64,000 bases of DNA from positions 1,476,017 through 1,540,016 of the forward strand of contig NZ_LT707408.1 in the NCBI RefSeq assembly GCF_900156875.1. Direction: 5' to 3'. The notes under the pieces were generated by a model, which ran no database searches, was not told where the DNA came from, and saw only the letters and a list, made by a program, of their open reading frames with translations. Below, piece after piece: positions 54,910 to 62,778 of this stretch. The DNA comes from Robertmurraya dakarensis (GTDB lineage: Bacteria; Bacillota; Bacilli; Bacillales; Cytobacillaceae). The stretch's first letter is position 1, and each line of letters starts with the position of its first letter. The translations under genes and the position numbers were made by a program.

Positions 54910-56133
54910 ATGCAAACCATTGTTTTTATTGGAAGCAACAAATCGGGAACAAGCCGAGATGCCTTGATCACTTCTTCTAAAATGGGCTTCCACACCGTCT
55001 TGTTTACGGATAGGGAACAATTCCTAAAACAAAGAAAAGAATTTCCTGAAGTAGATCAATTATTTTACTTTGATGACCTACTCGAAAAGAATAAAATTTT
55101 AAAAAAGATAAAGAGACTTATGAAAAATGGATGTGACGTTCGAGCTTGTTTAAGTTTCATAGATCCATATGTTTCATACACAGTACAACTTTCAAAAGAA
55201 TTAGGGTTGATGGAATTGTCCTATGAAGCTTTAAATAAGATTGAAGAAAAAACTCGTGTTCGTGAAATTCTTAAAGAAAAAACATATTCTCCCTTTTATA
55301 CGACTTTTATTTGGGATGAGCCAATACGATCATACGCAAAAAAATTTGAACAGCAGCTGCCGCTTATATTAAAATCCCCTGTTTCAAACGGCTCAAAGGA
55401 TGTTTTACTTGCGCAGACCCATGATGAATTTACAAAGTCCCTTAGGTATTTAGGGAAAAAATATCCTTCAACGCCAGTCCTTATTGAGGAGTATTTACAG
55501 GGGCCGCAATATTTAATAGAAGTATTAGTGTACAACAATTTTATAAATATCGTTGCAGTTATTGAACAAGAAATTCTAAACAGTGAGCGCTTTATCATTA
55601 CAGGATATTTATTTCCAGCAAACCTGACAAGTGAAAGTTACGTGGAGTTGGAAAAAGTCGTTACAGATATTATTCACGAGCTTGGTTTAACAAACGGGAA
55701 TTGCCATCTAGAATTAAGAAATGTTGATGGTGAGTGGAAATTGATAGAAATTAACCCAAGAATGTCAGGCGGGGCAATGAACAAGATTATCCTTGAAGGC
55801 ACAGGGATTAACCTTGCTGAGAGAGTTATAAAACTATGTTTAGGGGAAGAGCCATATTTAAACCGTTCGAAGACAGAATTTGTTTATGCACGATTCATCA
55901 CTATAAATTCACGAGGGCGGTTAATAAAAGTAACGGGAAAGAATCGTGCCTCGAAAATGGAAGGAATAAAGGAAGTATATGTAAAGCCAAAGAAAGGCAC
56001 GATTCTAACAGGTCCTTATTCTCTTGGAGATCGATATGCATATGTAATTGCTGCCGCCGATACTGCGGAACAAGCAAAGAAGTATGCCATAACAGCAGCA
56101 AAAGAAATAAAGTTTTACTTGGATCCTTTGTAA
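54910..56133 (+). CDS. ATP-grasp ligase (biotin-carboxylase/D-Ala-ligase-like)
   Basis: A 407-residue ATP-grasp enzyme of the class that ligates amino acids or carboxylates. An N-terminal Rossmann-like domain (TIVFIGSNKSGTSRDAL) leads into the core with LILKSPVSNGSKDV (ATP Lys) and LIEEYLQGPQYLIEVLVYNN; the metal end is WKLIEINPRMSGGAMNK. A C-terminal lid domain (about residues 320-407) is of the biotin-carboxylase type. The start is uncertain: ATG 54862 has no ribosome site and a sigma-K-like CATATTTTA overlaps it, ATG 54898 abuts GAGG, and ATG 54910 is 12 nt from it. It is distinct from the ATP-grasp protein at 44008. Confidence 0.85.
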   Translation: MQTIVFIGSNKSGTSRDALITSSKMGFHTVLFTDREQFLKQRKEFPEVDQLFYFDDLLEKNKILKKIKRLMKNGCDVRACLSFIDPYVSYTVQLSKELGLMELSYEALNKIEEKTRVREILKEKTYSPFYTTFIWDEPIRSYAKKFEQQLPLILKSPVSNGSKDVLLAQTHDEFTKSLRYLGKKYPSTPVLIEEYLQGPQYLIEVLVYNNFINIVAVIEQEILNSERFIITGYLFPANLTSESYVELEKVVTDIIHELGLTNGNCHLELRNVDGEWKLIEINPRMSGGAMNKIILEGTGINLAERVIKLCLGEEPYLNRSKTEFVYARFITINSRGRLIKVTGKNRASKMEGIKEVYVKPKKGTILTGPYSLGDRYAYVIAAADTAEQAKKYAITAAKEIKFYLDPL

Positions 56134-56145
56134 GGATGTGGTCAT

Positions 56146-57153
56146 ATGGGAGTTATTGCAATGCTGCATTATCGAAAACATCCTTCACATGTAAAAAAAG
56201 CTTATTCATTTGCGGCAGTGGCTAAAATGGAAGGAATCGATTTTTATTATTTTTCCTATAGCAAAGTGGACTTTAACGCGAAAAAGATAGACGGATGGGT
56301 TTATCATAATGGGAAATGGGTACAAAAACGAATGGATTTTCCAAAGGTTATCATCAATGCCAGTAATCCTAAAACAATTGAGCAAAAGAGAATTAGTAAG
56401 CGTTTAAAAAAAATAGCGATTTTTACAAGTCATTCTGTTGGAAATAAAATGAAGGTTTATGAAAAGATTCTCAAAGGAGAAGAATTTGCCGATTATTTAA
56501 TACCATCAATTGCGGTTAGAAAAGGTGAGGAAGTACTAGATTTTTTTGAAAAACACACAGTTGCAGTGATCAAACCAACGTCAGGAAACCATGGGAAAAA
56601 AATAATATTCATTAAGAAAATTAATACAAATTTTCAAGTCATAGAAGGGGTCAAAAAAACACTTTTTGAAAAAAGCGGATTGCTCACATATATTGAACGA
56701 TTATTAAAAAAACAATCATATATACTGCAGCCTTTTATTGAATGCAAGACAAAGGCTGGATTAACCTATGACTTTCGTCTGCATATCTTAAAAAATGGTA
56801 CTGGAAAATGGGAAGTTACGTTGATTTACCCACGAGTTAGTGGAAATGCAAAGTTAATCAGCAATATTAGCAGTGGCGGCTATAGGGGTGAGTTTGGGCC
56901 TTTCTTAAAGGAAGAGTTTGGTGATAGAAGTAATCATGTAAGACAGTTACTGGAAGGTTTTGCGGTATCCTTTGCAACACATTTTGATACTTTATACCCT
57001 AACCCCTTCGATGAGCTGGGAATCGATGTAGGCTTAGATCAAAATCTTAAAATATGGATATTTGAGGTGAACTGGAGACCTGGATCGAAGCACCGGGAAA
57101 TCGAGGTTGCAAGAAGGCTAATACCTTATTGTCGCTATTTAGCATCAAGGTAA
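56146..57153 (+). CDS. YheC/YheD family ATP-grasp protein, short form
   Basis: A 335-residue member lacking the N-terminal beta domain. It begins MGVIAMLHYRKHPSHVKKAY, then has VIKPTSGNHGKKI (ATP Lys), LTYDFRLHILKN, LISNISSGGYRG and the metal end LGIDVGLDQNLKIWIFEVNWRP. It starts 12 bp after the ATP-grasp ligase with a AAGGATG ribosome site, so the two are one transcript and may act on the same product. Confidence 0.87.
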   Translation: MGVIAMLHYRKHPSHVKKAYSFAAVAKMEGIDFYYFSYSKVDFNAKKIDGWVYHNGKWVQKRMDFPKVIINASNPKTIEQKRISKRLKKIAIFTSHSVGNKMKVYEKILKGEEFADYLIPSIAVRKGEEVLDFFEKHTVAVIKPTSGNHGKKIIFIKKINTNFQVIEGVKKTLFEKSGLLTYIERLLKKQSYILQPFIECKTKAGLTYDFRLHILKNGTGKWEVTLIYPRVSGNAKLISNISSGGYRGEFGPFLKEEFGDRSNHVRQLLEGFAVSFATHFDTLYPNPFDELGIDVGLDQNLKIWIFEVNWRPGSKHREIEVARRLIPYCRYLASR

Positions 57154-57184
57154 TGTGCAGGAGTCTATTTTTAAACCCTAACTG

Positions 57185-57213
57185 CACCAACTGCATTGTC
57201 CACTTATACTATA
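57185..57213 (+). promoter_or_regulatory. Candidate sigma-K promoter of the CotY/CotZ-type gene
   Basis: CACC (57185-57188), a 16-bp spacer and TATACTATA (57205-57213) resemble the sigma-K consensus (mACm, 16-17 bp, CATAnnnTA), with one change in the -10. This would place expression in the mother cell late in sporulation. A sigma-A reading of the same AT-rich box cannot be excluded. Confidence 0.4.
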
Positions 57214-57248
57214 TAGTATTAAAGAGGACAGATTGGGGGGATGGAATT

Positions 57249-57707
57249 GTGGGTGAATTGCAGCAAGAAATGAATGAAGATTGTTTATGTGAAGCACTAG
57301 GAGAACTGAAAAAATTACAAGATTTTATCATACATTCCAGAACCAAATATTTTGGCAAGTTAATGGCGAAAATCGCTGGCGTTGATACCATTCCCTTTTT
57401 TTTAATAACGAAGGAAGAACCATTAAAATTAAGGGGTCTTATTAAAAATAAAGATACAAAAGAAGAGGAATGTTTTTCCACACCTTTTTTTCGAATTGAA
57501 GAATTTGATAAGGAAAATTGCTGTGCGACTGTTTCATTACTTCTCCCTCTAGACATTAAGGGGAATTTTACAGATTCAATTTGTGATGTAATGACATTAA
57601 AGAGAACATCCAATTGTGTAACAGTGGATTTAAAATCTATTTGTGCAATCCAGTGTTTTGATGTGGATCTGTTGAAACGAAAAATTATTATTGAACCAAA
57701 GTGGTAG
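57249..57707 (+). CDS. CotY/CotZ-family spore coat protein
   Basis: A 152-residue cysteine-rich protein of the CotY/CotZ family, which forms disulfide-linked sheets in the spore crust/exosporium. Family blocks are visible: CLCEALGELKKLQD (residues 12-25), a TIPFFLITKEEPLK strand, FSTPFFRIEEFDKENCCATVS in part, and CVTVDLKSICAIQCFDVDLL near the C-terminus. I use GTG 57249, 8 nt after GGGGGG; the frame continues to 57129 but overlaps the upstream gene. It is the clearest direct evidence that this cluster works on the spore surface. Confidence 0.85.
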   Translation: MGELQQEMNEDCLCEALGELKKLQDFIIHSRTKYFGKLMAKIAGVDTIPFFLITKEEPLKLRGLIKNKDTKEEECFSTPFFRIEEFDKENCCATVSLLLPLDIKGNFTDSICDVMTLKRTSNCVTVDLKSICAIQCFDVDLLKRKIIIEPKW

Positions 57708-57717
57708 GTAGAACTGC

Positions 57718-57748
57718 AAGCCCATAATCTTAAAAGGGCTTTTTTTTT
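57718..57748 (+). terminator. Terminator after the CotY/CotZ-type gene
   Basis: A 6-bp stem (AAGCCC with GGGCTT), a 12-nt loop and nine T residues. Confidence 0.7.
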
Positions 57749-57780
57749 CGATAACAATAAGAAAGGCAGATAACAGTTAG

Positions 57781-59097
57781 ATGTATGTTAAATGGTTAGA
57801 GAATGAGGAGAAGTACATTTATGTGAATGAAAAGATTTATAACCATTGGAAAAAGCAAAGTGATCATAAAATTGAATTACATTACGGGAAATTGAGAATT
57901 TCCAAAACTTTAAAAATAGATAACAGCCTTCCGGACGATTGCGTAGCAGTAGAAAATAAATTTACTGAATCAGTGACTCTCCCAAGAGATGTAATATACG
58001 AGGTTGAAATGCAGGGCCATCAACTCTTATTTGGTCCACTTATAGGAATCATGATATCTAAGTCTCAGCTCGATTTGACCAAGAAAAAACTTGAGATATT
58101 GAAAGAACGAGTTGGAGATTATGAAACCCTAAAAGGAGTAGTGTTTGCGAGCAGTCATGATCAGATTGATATTCAAAATAAACTAATAAAAGGCTATTAC
58201 TATACGAAAAATGGAGATTGGGAAGAAGGGGTTTTCCCATTTCCAAAGGTTTTAATTAATCGTCCCTTTATGAAGAAAACTTTCTATAAAAGGCTCTCGG
58301 AAGTAGAAAAAATAATCATTTTTAATAACTGTTCGTTGTCCAAGGAGAAATTTTGGAGGTTATTATCTAAAGATCCAGTTACAACCCAGTATTTACCTTT
58401 TACAAGAAGATTGAACACAGCTGATAACCTGATAGAGATGCTGAGCAAGTATAAGACTGTTTATATAAAACCAAGTAATCTTTCAAAAGGACGAGGAATT
58501 TATCAAGCAAAGCAGCATACTGATGGAATCATTCTTAAACGGGGTAGAAGAAAAGCAATAACTGCAAAGAATTTTAACGACCTTTCTGCGTTTGTGGAAA
58601 AAATTACAAGTAAACGCCGTTACCTCATTCAGCAGGCTGTTCCATATCGATATGGGTATAGTTTAGTTGATTTTCGACTATATTTGCAAAAAGATGAAAC
58701 ATTAGATTGGAATTGCTCGGGGATCTATTGCCGGGTATCTCGTCCCAGAAGCGTTGTGACAAATCTTAAACATTGTCAGGAAATTGTACCGTTTGAGATA
58801 GGACTAAGAAAGTATTATGGACTTAATTATGACGAAGTGACAAATATAGAAAATCTTATGTACACTATCAGCAAAAGGATCTGCAAGTCCCTAGAAGAAC
58901 GAGGGCAAAACATTGCTGATGTTGCTCTTGATATCGTGATTGATTCACAATTACACATATGGGTATTAGAGGTACAGGTCAATTATGCTATTGATGAAAG
59001 GTTATATCGATTACCCCCTGAGGTTTCAAAAAAGGTATGGCAAACACCTTTACGATATGCAAAAGCATTGCTTCGGTTTTCAGAAGGGGTAGTGTAA
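57781..59097 (+). CDS. YheC/YheD family ATP-grasp protein
   Basis: A 438-residue family member with the N-terminal beta domain (about residues 1-100; VEMQGHQLLFGPLIGIMIS is the family's GP-IGI segment). The core has VYIKPSNLSKGRGI (ATP Lys), LVDFRLYLQKD and VVTNLKHCQ, and the metal end reads IADVALDIVIDSQLHIWVLEVQVNY. In this last motif the Asn expected after the final Glu is replaced (EVQVN), which may affect metal binding. GAAAGGC is 13 nt before the ATG, a poor fit. The tandem insertion sequences start 8 bp before its stop codon, so its last codons come from, or match, the element end. Confidence 0.85.
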   Translation: MYVKWLENEEKYIYVNEKIYNHWKKQSDHKIELHYGKLRISKTLKIDNSLPDDCVAVENKFTESVTLPRDVIYEVEMQGHQLLFGPLIGIMISKSQLDLTKKKLEILKERVGDYETLKGVVFASSHDQIDIQNKLIKGYYYTKNGDWEEGVFPFPKVLINRPFMKKTFYKRLSEVEKIIIFNNCSLSKEKFWRLLSKDPVTTQYLPFTRRLNTADNLIEMLSKYKTVYIKPSNLSKGRGIYQAKQHTDGIILKRGRRKAITAKNFNDLSAFVEKITSKRRYLIQQAVPYRYGYSLVDFRLYLQKDETLDWNCSGIYCRVSRPRSVVTNLKHCQEIVPFEIGLRKYYGLNYDEVTNIENLMYTISKRICKSLEERGQNIADVALDIVIDSQLHIWVLEVQVNYAIDERLYRLPPEVSKKVWQTPLRYAKALLRFSEGVV

Positions 59098-59166
59098 AAA
59101 GTTCTATGAAAACTTAACACTAACCCTGGATTCCTCCAGTTTTTATGTGGTAAGGCCACGCAATCG

Positions 59167-59293
59167 CTCTTGACAAACACGCCAATGGTTTAACAACAGG
59201 CTATCAAGGGCGAAGGGGACAAAAAGAAGGCATACCAAATAGGCCCTTGGTTATTTCCATTTTAAACCATTGGCAAGTTCGGTTTGTCAAGAG
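59167..59293. repeat. Three-tier inverted repeat in the IS left end (also 61013-61139 and 62859-62985)
   Basis: Nested exact arms: CTCTTGACAAAC (59167-59178) with GTTTGTCAAGAG (59282-59293); CCAATGGTTTAA (59182-59193) with TTAAACCATTGG (59262-59273); and an inner CAAGGGC with GCCCTTG. Together they could form a long hairpin or cruciform. The arms are unchanged in all three copies, although the loop varies. Confidence 0.85.
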
Positions 59294-59342
59294 TTCGCTC
59301 CGCCGATTGCTGAATAGCTTAAGGGCTCTGCTAAACAAAAAG

Positions 59343-60782
59343 TTAGGCTATCCGTTGCTCGATAATCCATTGTTGGGCTAACTCTATAAGCTTTGTCCAA
59401 CGGGCTGGCATGGTGGGAAGCCCTTGTAATTGAGGGTTTACCACAGGCACTTTTCCTTCTAAGGATGCATGAGGCCGTAGAAAATTAAAATAGGCCACAA
59501 ACAAAGTGACAAAGGATACAGATCCTTTTTCCGAACCAAATCCATGAGTCGAGCGATAGTTGCCTTTAAATGTTCGATTGAGCCTCTCTATAATCTGTTT
59601 TAAAGGTCTGTATTCCGTTGAGACTGGGTCTTCATTTGTAAGCCCAATCACTTGCTTCACATCAAAAGAAATATCATGCTGAGCGAAAAAGTGTTGTGCT
59701 AAAAGATAGATTGGGTTTCCATCCACTACAAAAGTAAGGTCTTTTGGAATCTCTTTCATCTTTACTAACACTTCATCTATCGCACGAATGGCTGACGCTG
59801 TATCTCGATTGGCAGACACCGGGTAAGATAGGATGATCTTTTTCACTGCGTCAAAAAAGAAAAACAAATAATGCCAGCGTCCATTCACTCGAATATAAGT
59901 TTCATCACCACAAAATTGATCTGAAAGATCATACGGATAGTGATCGACGTAAGGCTTAAGCAAGAGCGCAACACTATTTTCGTAGTTCAATATCGTCTGA
60001 TGAGAAATCATAACTCCGTGAACATCCTGCATAATCGCGGCTGTTTTACGGGCCGAAAGGCCATAGTTTACATGATAGGTCAATATAAGTCCTAAGGTAT
60101 GTGGGGATGCATAAATCCTAGATAAATCCACTCTCGGCAACTCTGGTGAATCTTTGGATAAAGGTTGAAATTCAATATGAAACTGACGAAAAATGTATCT
60201 CAGTTTAAATGCCTGAGGGTCCTTTCTAAACCTTTTCTTCTCTTTTGAAGACATTGCGTTTATTTTCTTTTGATAGTAAGAACAATCATTGTTTTTACAT
60301 TTGTACACATCAAAGTCTTTACGTTCCTTGATTTTTTCTAGAGTCTTCGAACAATGAGGGCACTTCAAAATGGCCTCTTTGGAATAACGGCTTTTATCAT
60401 TGAAAAGACAGGAACAGACTTTGCATAGATACTGTCCTTTATCTCCATTATTGGCATAAAGGTAATCTGATGGAGCACCACACTTTGGACAGTTCATAGA
60501 TTTAGGGACTGAAATTTTTGCATTCTTACGCCTTTGAACAGGTTTAAGGGGTTTCCCGTTTTTCTCTAAGTATTCAGTAAGGAGAAGTTGATAATCGAGA
60601 TTTTCTAGTAGTTCTATGATCGGTAGATCATCTACCTGAAGTTTACGATAGGGTTTATTCACCGGCTGTTCTGTTGGCTTATCAAACATACTTTTACCAA
60701 TTAATAAGGTAAGTAATGTTCGAATCATTTGTTCTTGATAGTTTATAAAAGTTAATAAATAGGTTATAATTTGAGGGTACAA
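59343..60782 (-). CDS. DDE transposase with zinc ribbons, copy 1
   Basis: A 479-residue transposase of the IS6/IS240-like DDE superfamily (exact family uncertain). Two Cys4 zinc ribbons come first (C98/C101/C120/C123 and C141/C144/C162/C167), then a helix-turn-helix-like segment (LSARKTAAIMQDVHGVMIS, about 242-260) and the catalytic core with D293 (GDETYIRVNG), D354 (VVDGNP) and E399 (IIERLNRTFKGNYR). It is intact. It starts with TTG, weakly served by GGAAGTG. The C-terminus ends EQRIA, compared with EQQVA in the other two copies. Confidence 0.9.
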   Translation of the reverse strand: MYPQIITYLLTFINYQEQMIRTLLTLLIGKSMFDKPTEQPVNKPYRKLQVDDLPIIELLENLDYQLLLTEYLEKNGKPLKPVQRRKNAKISVPKSMNCPKCGAPSDYLYANNGDKGQYLCKVCSCLFNDKSRYSKEAILKCPHCSKTLEKIKERKDFDVYKCKNNDCSYYQKKINAMSSKEKKRFRKDPQAFKLRYIFRQFHIEFQPLSKDSPELPRVDLSRIYASPHTLGLILTYHVNYGLSARKTAAIMQDVHGVMISHQTILNYENSVALLLKPYVDHYPYDLSDQFCGDETYIRVNGRWHYLFFFFDAVKKIILSYPVSANRDTASAIRAIDEVLVKMKEIPKDLTFVVDGNPIYLLAQHFFAQHDISFDVKQVIGLTNEDPVSTEYRPLKQIIERLNRTFKGNYRSTHGFGSEKGSVSFVTLFVAYFNFLRPHASLEGKVPVVNPQLQGLPTMPARWTKLIELAQQWIIEQRIA

Positions 60783-60922
60783 ATTGTCACTTCCATTCTA
60801 GGTTGTTGGGTGTGTGGTAACCTCAATTATCCTTAGAATTCAGGGGGTGGCAATTTTTTTGCTTATAAAGCCCTCTATCAAGGTATTTAATAGCCTATTT
60901 CTTATAAAAGTTTTGACAATAC

Positions 60923-60932
60923 GAATGGGAAG
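60923..60932. repeat. 10-bp spacer between IS copies 1 and 2
   Basis: GAATGGGAAG separates the two element ends, and the identical sequence lies between copies 2 and 3 (62769-62778). It does not match the 10 bp before copy 1. Confidence 0.7.
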
Positions 60933-62768
60933 GTAGTGTAAAAAGTTCTATGAAAACTTAACACTAACCCTTTGATTCCTTCCAGTTTTTATGTGGTAAG
61001 GCCACGCAATCGCTCTTGACAAACACGCCAATGGTTTAACAAAAGGCTATCAAGGGCGAAGAGGACAAAAAGAAGGCATACCAAATAAGCCCTTGGTTGT
61101 TTCCATTTTAAACCATTGGCAAGTTCGGTTTGTCAAGAGTTCGCTCCGCCGATTGCTGAATAGCTTAAGGGCTCTGCTAAACAAAAAGTTAGGCTACCTG
61201 TTGCTCGATAATCCATTGTTGGGCTAACTCTATAAGCTTTGTCCAACGTGCTGGCATGGTGGGAAGCCCTTGTAATTGAGGGTTTACCACAGGCACTTTT
61301 CCTTCTAAGGATGCATGAGGCCGTAGAAAATTAAAATAGGCCACAAACAAAGTGACAAAGGATACAGATCCTTTTTCCGAACCAAATCCATGAGTCGAGC
61401 GATAGTTGCCTTTAAATGTTCGATTGAGCCTCTCTATAATCTGTTTTAAAGGTCTGTATTCCGTTGAGACTGGGTCTTCATTTGTAAGCCCAATCACTTG
61501 CTTCACATCAAAAGAAATATCATGCTGAGCGAAAAAGTGTTGTGCTAAAAGATAGATTGGGTTTCCATCCACTACAAAAGTAAGGTCTTTTGGAATCTCT
61601 TTCATCTTTACTAACACTTCATCTATCGCACGAATGGCTGACGCTGTATCTCGATTGGCAGACACCGGGTAAGATAGGATGATCTTTTTCACTGCGTCAA
61701 AAAAGAAAAACAAATAATGCCAGCGTCCATTCACTCGAATATAAGTTTCATCACCACAAAATTGATCTGAAAGATCATACGGATAGTGATCGACGTAAGG
61801 CTTAAGCAAGAGCGCAACACTATTTTCGTAGTTCAATATCGTCTGATGAGAAATCATAACTCCGTGAACATCCTGCATAATCGCGGCTGTTTTACGGGCC
61901 GAAAGGCCATAGTTTACATGATAGGTCAATATAAGTCCTAAGGTATGTGGGGATGCATAAATCCTAGATAAATCCACTCTCGGCAACTCTGGTGAATCTT
62001 TGGATAAAGGTTGAAATTCAATATGAAACTGACGAAAAATGTATCTCAGTTTAAATGCCTGAGGGTCCTTTCTAAACCTTTTCTTCTCTTTTGAAGACAT
62101 TGCGTTTATTTTCTTTTGATAGTAAGAACAATCATTGTTTTTACATTTGTACACATCAAAGTCTTTACGTTCCTTGATTTTTTCTAGAGTCTTCGAACAA
62201 TGAGGGCACTTCAAAATGGCCTCTTTGGAATAACGGCTTTTATCATTGAAAAGACAGGAACAGACTTTGCATAGATACTGTCCTTTATCTCCATTATTGG
62301 CATAAAGGTAATCTGATGGAGCACCACACTTTGGACAGTTCATAGATTTAGGGACTGAAATTTTTGCATTCTTACGCCTTTGAACAGGTTTAAGGGGTTT
62401 CCCGTTTTTCTCTAAGTATTCAGTAAGGAGAAGTTGATAATCGAGATTTTCTAGTAGTTCTATGATCGGTAGATCATCTACCTGAAGTTTACGATAGGGT
62501 TTATTCACCGGCTGTTCTGTTGGCTTATCAAACATACTTTTACCAATTAATAAGGTAAGTAATGTTCGAATCATTTGTTCTTGATAGTTTATAAAAGTTA
62601 ATAAATAGGTTATAATTTGAGGGTACAAATTGTCACTTCCATTCTAGGTTGTTGGGTGTGTGGTAACCTCAATTATCCTTAGAATTCAGGGGGTGGCAAT
62701 TTTTTTGCTTATAAAGCCCTCTATCAAGGTATTTAATAGCCTATTTCTTATAAAAGTTTTGACAATAC
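60933..62768 (-). mobile_element. Tandem insertion sequence, copy 2
   Basis: 1836 bp, same orientation as copy 1, flanked on both sides by GAATGGGAAG. Apart from the left 320 bp it appears identical to copy 1 on visual comparison. The 406-bp gene-free stretches on each side of its transposase consist of IS ends and the 10-bp spacer, with no other gene. Confidence 0.78.
61189..62628 (-). CDS. DDE transposase with zinc ribbons, copy 2
   Basis: The protein is the same as copy 1 except for the last residues (EQQVA), with all zinc ligands and D293, D354 and E399 retained. The transposase start is exactly 1846 bp from that of copy 1. Confidence 0.9.
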   Translation of the reverse strand: MYPQIITYLLTFINYQEQMIRTLLTLLIGKSMFDKPTEQPVNKPYRKLQVDDLPIIELLENLDYQLLLTEYLEKNGKPLKPVQRRKNAKISVPKSMNCPKCGAPSDYLYANNGDKGQYLCKVCSCLFNDKSRYSKEAILKCPHCSKTLEKIKERKDFDVYKCKNNDCSYYQKKINAMSSKEKKRFRKDPQAFKLRYIFRQFHIEFQPLSKDSPELPRVDLSRIYASPHTLGLILTYHVNYGLSARKTAAIMQDVHGVMISHQTILNYENSVALLLKPYVDHYPYDLSDQFCGDETYIRVNGRWHYLFFFFDAVKKIILSYPVSANRDTASAIRAIDEVLVKMKEIPKDLTFVVDGNPIYLLAQHFFAQHDISFDVKQVIGLTNEDPVSTEYRPLKQIIERLNRTFKGNYRSTHGFGSEKGSVSFVTLFVAYFNFLRPHASLEGKVPVVNPQLQGLPTMPARWTKLIELAQQWIIEQQVA

Positions 62769-62778
62769 GAATGGGAAG
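62769..62778. repeat. 10-bp spacer between IS copies 2 and 3
   Basis: GAATGGGAAG, the same as at 60923-60932. Copy 2 is thus flanked by a perfect 10-bp direct repeat, compatible with either a target duplication or tandem amplification of a unit of IS plus spacer. Confidence 0.7.

Larger units (their letters stand above)
59089..60922 (-). mobile_element. Tandem insertion sequence, copy 1
   Basis: About 1834 bp. I place the ends by imperfect terminal inverted repeats: left GTAGTGTAAAAAGTTCTAT, right (other strand) GTATTGTCAAAACTTTTAT, matching at about 14 of 19 positions. One DDE transposase is encoded on the minus strand. It differs from copies 2 and 3 only in the left ~320 bp (about eight substitutions and two 1-bp indels). 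The first bases overlap the end of the yheC/D gene (GTAGTGTAA contains its last codon and stop). Confidence 0.75.

Noticed and set aside
42550..59097. RiPP or lanthipeptide cluster explaining the ATP-grasp genes
   Set aside because: I found no precursor-peptide gene with a leader, and the ATP-grasp proteins are YheC/D and carboligase types rather than known microviridin- or pheganomycin-type ligases.
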